Source of the DNA: an uncultured Bacteroidota bacterium | GTDB taxonomy: Bacteria > Bacteroidota > Bacteroidia > Flavobacteriales > Flavobacteriaceae | DNA length: 9,500 nucleotides | Direction: 5' to 3' | Assembly (NCBI GenBank): GCA_903888655.1 | Contig: CAISUR010000048.1 | Coordinates: forward strand, 1 to 9,500 | Shown: positions 7,633-9,500 of the stretch, in pieces | Layout: every line of letters starts with the position of its first letter | Numbering within the stretch: the stretch's first letter is position 1 | Position numbers and translations under genes: made by a program | Notes under the pieces: model-generated | The model's database searches: none | Told to the model about the DNA's origin: nothing | Seen by the model: the letters and a program-made list of their open reading frames with translations, nothing else

Positions 7633-7819
7633 TGTATCGTTTTACAATTAAAAAAGAAGTTAGAATTGAAAATAGCCAAAGCGAAAAAATATAAATGTAA
7701 ATTACTGGAAATCCGAGTAAATTCTGAGCTGAATCAAACAACAAAGCTATAGGAAGATTCAACCCTACAAGCAAAATCATCGATACAATTATGAATTTTT
7801 GTTGGTGTCTTTTTTTCAT
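7625..7819 (-). CDS. Small two-helix membrane protein translationally coupled to the sensor kinase
   Basis: The 64 residues begin with a basic MKKRHQQK, followed by two hydrophobic helices (about 9-28 and 38-58) joined by a short loop with LLFDSAQNLLGFP, and end in a charged VKRYNE. With Lys/Arg at both ends, both termini are probably cytoplasmic. The stop lies inside the start region of the kinase gene (8-nt overlap), which indicates translational coupling and probably a fixed ratio of the two proteins. Its size and position recall the small two-helix proteins found with SSS transporters (such as the DUF4212 or DUF485/YjcH types) and the short frame before cbrA in pseudomonads, but I cannot assign it to a family. 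It is likely an accessory subunit of the sensor's transporter domain. The start is an ATG after an A-rich stretch. Confidence 0.78.
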   Translation of the reverse strand: MKKRHQQKFIIVSMILLVGLNLPIALLFDSAQNLLGFPVIYIYIFSLWLFSILTSFLIVKRYNE

Positions 7820-7874
7820 TTTTTAATCCCTAAATTAAACAAATGGCACTACTTATTATTGAAACTTTATTTCA

Positions 7875-7903
7875 CGAATTTACACAAACTTTTCAAACTA
7901 CAA
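7875..7903 (-). promoter_or_regulatory. Putative Bacteroidota-type promoter of the 64-aa/kinase/receiver operon
   Basis: On the minus strand TTG (7901-7903) is followed after 18 nt by TAAATTCG (7875-7882), one mismatch from TAnnTTTG. The leader to the ATG at 7819 would be about 50 nt. This is the best match in the 179-nt gap between the two operons, which otherwise holds the upstream terminator. The shared 21-bp element of the ligase genes is not present here. Confidence 0.4.
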
Positions 7904-7917
7904 ACCTGAAACTTGAT

Positions 7918-7980
7918 ACTTGAAAGCTTAAACCTTTATAAATAACCAAAAGCCCTCATTAAAAATAAGAGCTTTCAAGT
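7918..7980. repeat. Inverted repeat (11-bp arms) around the terminator
   Basis: ACTTGAAAGCT at 7918-7928 is the exact reverse complement of AGCTTTCAAGT at 7970-7980. The second arm overlaps one arm of the terminator hairpin at 7946-7975, so the two structures exclude each other. This may be chance in AT-rich intergenic DNA. Confidence 0.4.
7946..7975 (-). terminator. Probable terminator of the MFS transporter/small protein operon
   Basis: On the minus strand, AAAGCTCTTATT (7964-7975) pairs with AATGAGGGCTTT (7949-7960) over 12 bp with two G-U wobbles and a TTT loop, followed by a short, imperfect T run (TTTTGGTT). It starts about 23 nt after the stop of the 72-residue gene. The T tract is weaker than at the other two terminators in the window. 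Confidence 0.65.
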
Positions 7981-7998
7981 TAACTAAACATCAAAATA

Positions 7999-8217
7999 CT
8001 AATCTTCGTATTCATTGGTCATGGCATACCATCCAAAAATGGTTAAACCTGTTACCACTAGCGGAAGTAAGACAAAGAAAATAATGATTCCAAAAACCAA
8101 ATCATCTTGTTTTCCTGAGGTTAATTTACTGCCAAAAATGCCGATACAATAGTAGGCAACGACAGCCGCTAATGCAATCCAAACTATTCCAATATATTTT
8201 TTTATTGCGTTCATCAT
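7999..8217 (-). CDS. Small two-helix membrane protein (probably DUF6814 family)
   Basis: The 72 residues carry two hydrophobic helices (about 8-29 and 40-64) separated by a short polar stretch, KLTSGKQDDLVFG, with an acidic tail (NEYED). I recall near-identical small proteins next to MFS transporters in Flavobacteriaceae annotated as DUF6814, but cannot verify that here. It begins 12 nt after the stop of the transporter gene and is followed by a terminator, so the two form an operon. A role as accessory or stability subunit of the carrier is plausible but inferred. Two consecutive ATG codons (8215-8217 and 8212-8214) could each be the start, and the difference is a single residue. Confidence 0.82.
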   Translation of the reverse strand: MMNAIKKYIGIVWIALAAVVAYYCIGIFGSKLTSGKQDDLVFGIIIFFVLLPLVVTGLTIFGWYAMTNEYED

Positions 8218-8229
8218 AATTTCTATATT

Positions 8230-9500
8230 TTAGTCGTGAAGTGTATTATTTTTTTTGTTGATGTAAATCATTCCAATTACAAAACAAATGGCTGCAATGA
8301 TAATTGGATACCATAATCCTTCCAAATAAAACTCAGGATTTAATGGTTTTGGACCGGTTCCTTTGGCCGTGGTAACCAAATAAGTTGAAATAGCCGGCAG
8401 CAATCCACCAAAGATACCATTTCCAACGTGATAGGGCAATGACATTGAAGTATATCTAATTTTCACCGGGAACATTTCTACTAAGAAAGCAGCAATTGGT
8501 CCGTAAACCATTGTTACAAAAACAACTTGAATAAAGATTAGGAAAATCAAATACCATCTAACATCGTCAGTGATATTTTTTACTACTGCAACATTTGGCT
8601 TCGTACTAAATCCATTAATATGTGATTTATCTTTAGCTTCACCACTTGCAAAAGTCTTAAGTGCTAAGGTTTGTAGTGTATCTACTTTTAATGGTTTTTC
8701 ATCTTTTGCCAAATCGTTTTTCACTTTAACCACATGATTTACAACCGCACCCGATTTATCTTTAAATTCATATTTTATCCAAGTTTCATTTTTTCCAGCT
8801 GCTTTAGCATCATAAGCTAATTCTTTAGCTAAATATAGAGTATCGGTTTTGGTATAATGGAATTTTGCACCGTTAGAATACAATGAATCGGTTTTAAAAT
8901 CGACAAATATTTTAGTGTTTTTAACGGTTGGATCTTTTTTATCAGCTTCTTTTTTTACCGTGGCAACATACGATCCAATAGCTTTACAACTGTCTTTTAC
9001 AATTGTGATGTTGTTTTTAGCCATTTCTTTAGCATCGGTTAAATGATACATCTGACGGTAAATTGGACGATATAAGAAAATAGCCAATAACATTCCTGTC
9101 ATCATAATGGTTTTTCTACCTATTTTATCACTCAACCAACCGAACAAAACAAAGAAAGGAGTTCCAAACAACAAGGCAATTCCCAATAGCATATCTACTT
9201 GAGATGAGTCGATACTTTGAACTGTTTTCATGAAACTCATAGCATAGAATTGACCTGTATACCAAACCACTCCTTGACCCATAGTAGCACCAAACAAAGC
9301 TAGCAAAACAAATTTCAAATTCAACTTTTTACCAAAACTCTCTTTTAATGGGTTCACACTGGTTTTGCCTTCAGCTTTAGCTTTGGCAAAAACAGGCGAT
9401 TCGTCCATATTTTTACGAATTAAATACGAAACAAATACCATGATGATAGAAACCCAAAATGGCACTCTCCATCCCCAGGCATCAAACTCTTCTTTAGACA
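8230..9500 (-). CDS. MFS transporter, MHS (metabolite:H+ symporter) type, with a large extracytoplasmic insert; 5' end outside the window
   Basis: The frame is open through the right edge. The last codons before it (SKEEFDAWGWRVPFWV) are typical of the end of the first half of MHS carriers, so the GTG at 9465 is not a real start. About 422 residues are present: half of helix 6, the central loop with ESPVF, helices 7-12, and the MFS motif GWLSDKIGRK between helices 8 and 9. Relatives include ProP, KgtP and ShiA, which carry betaine, ketoglutarate and shikimate. A hydrophilic stretch of about 155 residues sits between helix 9 (ending LYRPIYRQMYH) and helix 10 (WYLIFLIFIQVVF), so it should face the periplasm; standard members have a short loop there. 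Next to acetate- and propionate-activating enzymes, a monocarboxylate substrate is possible but not shown. Confidence 0.9.
   Translation of the reverse strand, partial: SKEEFDAWGWRVPFWVSIIMVFVSYLIRKNMDESPVFAKAKAEGKTSVNPLKESFGKKLNLKFVLLALFGATMGQGVVWYTGQFYAMSFMKTVQSIDSSQVDMLLGIALLFGTPFFVLFGWLSDKIGRKTIMMTGMLLAIFLYRPIYRQMYHLTDAKEMAKNNITIVKDSCKAIGSYVATVKKEADKKDPTVKNTKIFVDFKTDSLYSNGAKFHYTKTDTLYLAKELAYDAKAAGKNETWIKYEFKDKSGAVVNHVVKVKNDLAKDEKPLKVDTLQTLALKTFASGEAKDKSHINGFSTKPNVAVVKNITDDVRWYLIFLIFIQVVFVTMVYGPIAAFLVEMFPVKIRYTSMSLPYHVGNGIFGGLLPAISTYLVTTAKGTGPKPLNPEFYLEGLWYPIIIAAICFVIGMIYINKKNNTLHD

Noticed and set aside
8230..9465. MFS transporter as a complete 411-residue gene starting at GTG 9465
   Set aside because: The frame stays open to the window edge and the upstream codons (SKEEFDAWGWR) fit the family, so the gene is only cut by the window. 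A 411-residue version would lack helices 1-5.

Overview
The window looks like chromosome from a low-GC member of the Bacteroidota, most likely Flavobacteriaceae (Flavobacterium-like). The reasons are the AT-rich base composition, the A-rich start regions without strong Shine-Dalgarno sites, promoter-like sites close to the Bacteroidota form (TTG, about 18 nt, TAnnTTTG), and the character of the proteins. I recognised families by eye; no database search was run.

Almost everything is on the minus strand, so transcription runs from high to low coordinates. In that order there is: (1) an MHS-type major facilitator transporter cut by the right window edge, followed 12 nt later by a 72-residue two-helix membrane protein and a terminator; (2) a tight three-gene unit of a 64-residue two-helix membrane protein, an 899-residue histidine kinase fused to an SLC5/SSS-type transporter (SSS-STAC-HisKA-HATPase, CbrA/CrbS-like) and a stand-alone receiver protein, ended by a clear terminator; (3) a propionyl-/acyl-CoA synthetase of the PrpE/ACSS3 type; (4) acetyl-CoA synthetase (acs), ended by another clear terminator.

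The arrangement reads as a short-chain carboxylate (acetate/propionate) uptake, sensing and activation locus: a carrier, a transporter-type sensor kinase, and two AMP-forming CoA ligases. The strongest regulatory observation is that the two ligase genes, each with its own upstream region, share an identical 21-bp element. In both it lies exactly 25 nt upstream of a matching -7-like box (TATATTTAC and TACATTTAC), as expected for co-regulation by one DNA-binding activator. In Vibrio and Pseudomonas the related CrbS/CrbR system controls acs, but the response regulator here has no DNA-binding domain, so the output factor is missing from the window. The prpE-like copy also has a perfect 22-bp palindrome abutting the element.

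The left 344 bp differ from the rest. They hold the C-terminal part of a receiver-domain protein (minus strand) and the C-terminal part of a Bacteroidota-type secreted protein (plus strand). The two point away from each other and both lack their 5' parts at nearly the same place, which suggests a deletion or rearrangement junction, or an assembly join. No stretch over 300 bp is without a gene, and I see no tRNA, rRNA, CRISPR array or insertion sequence.
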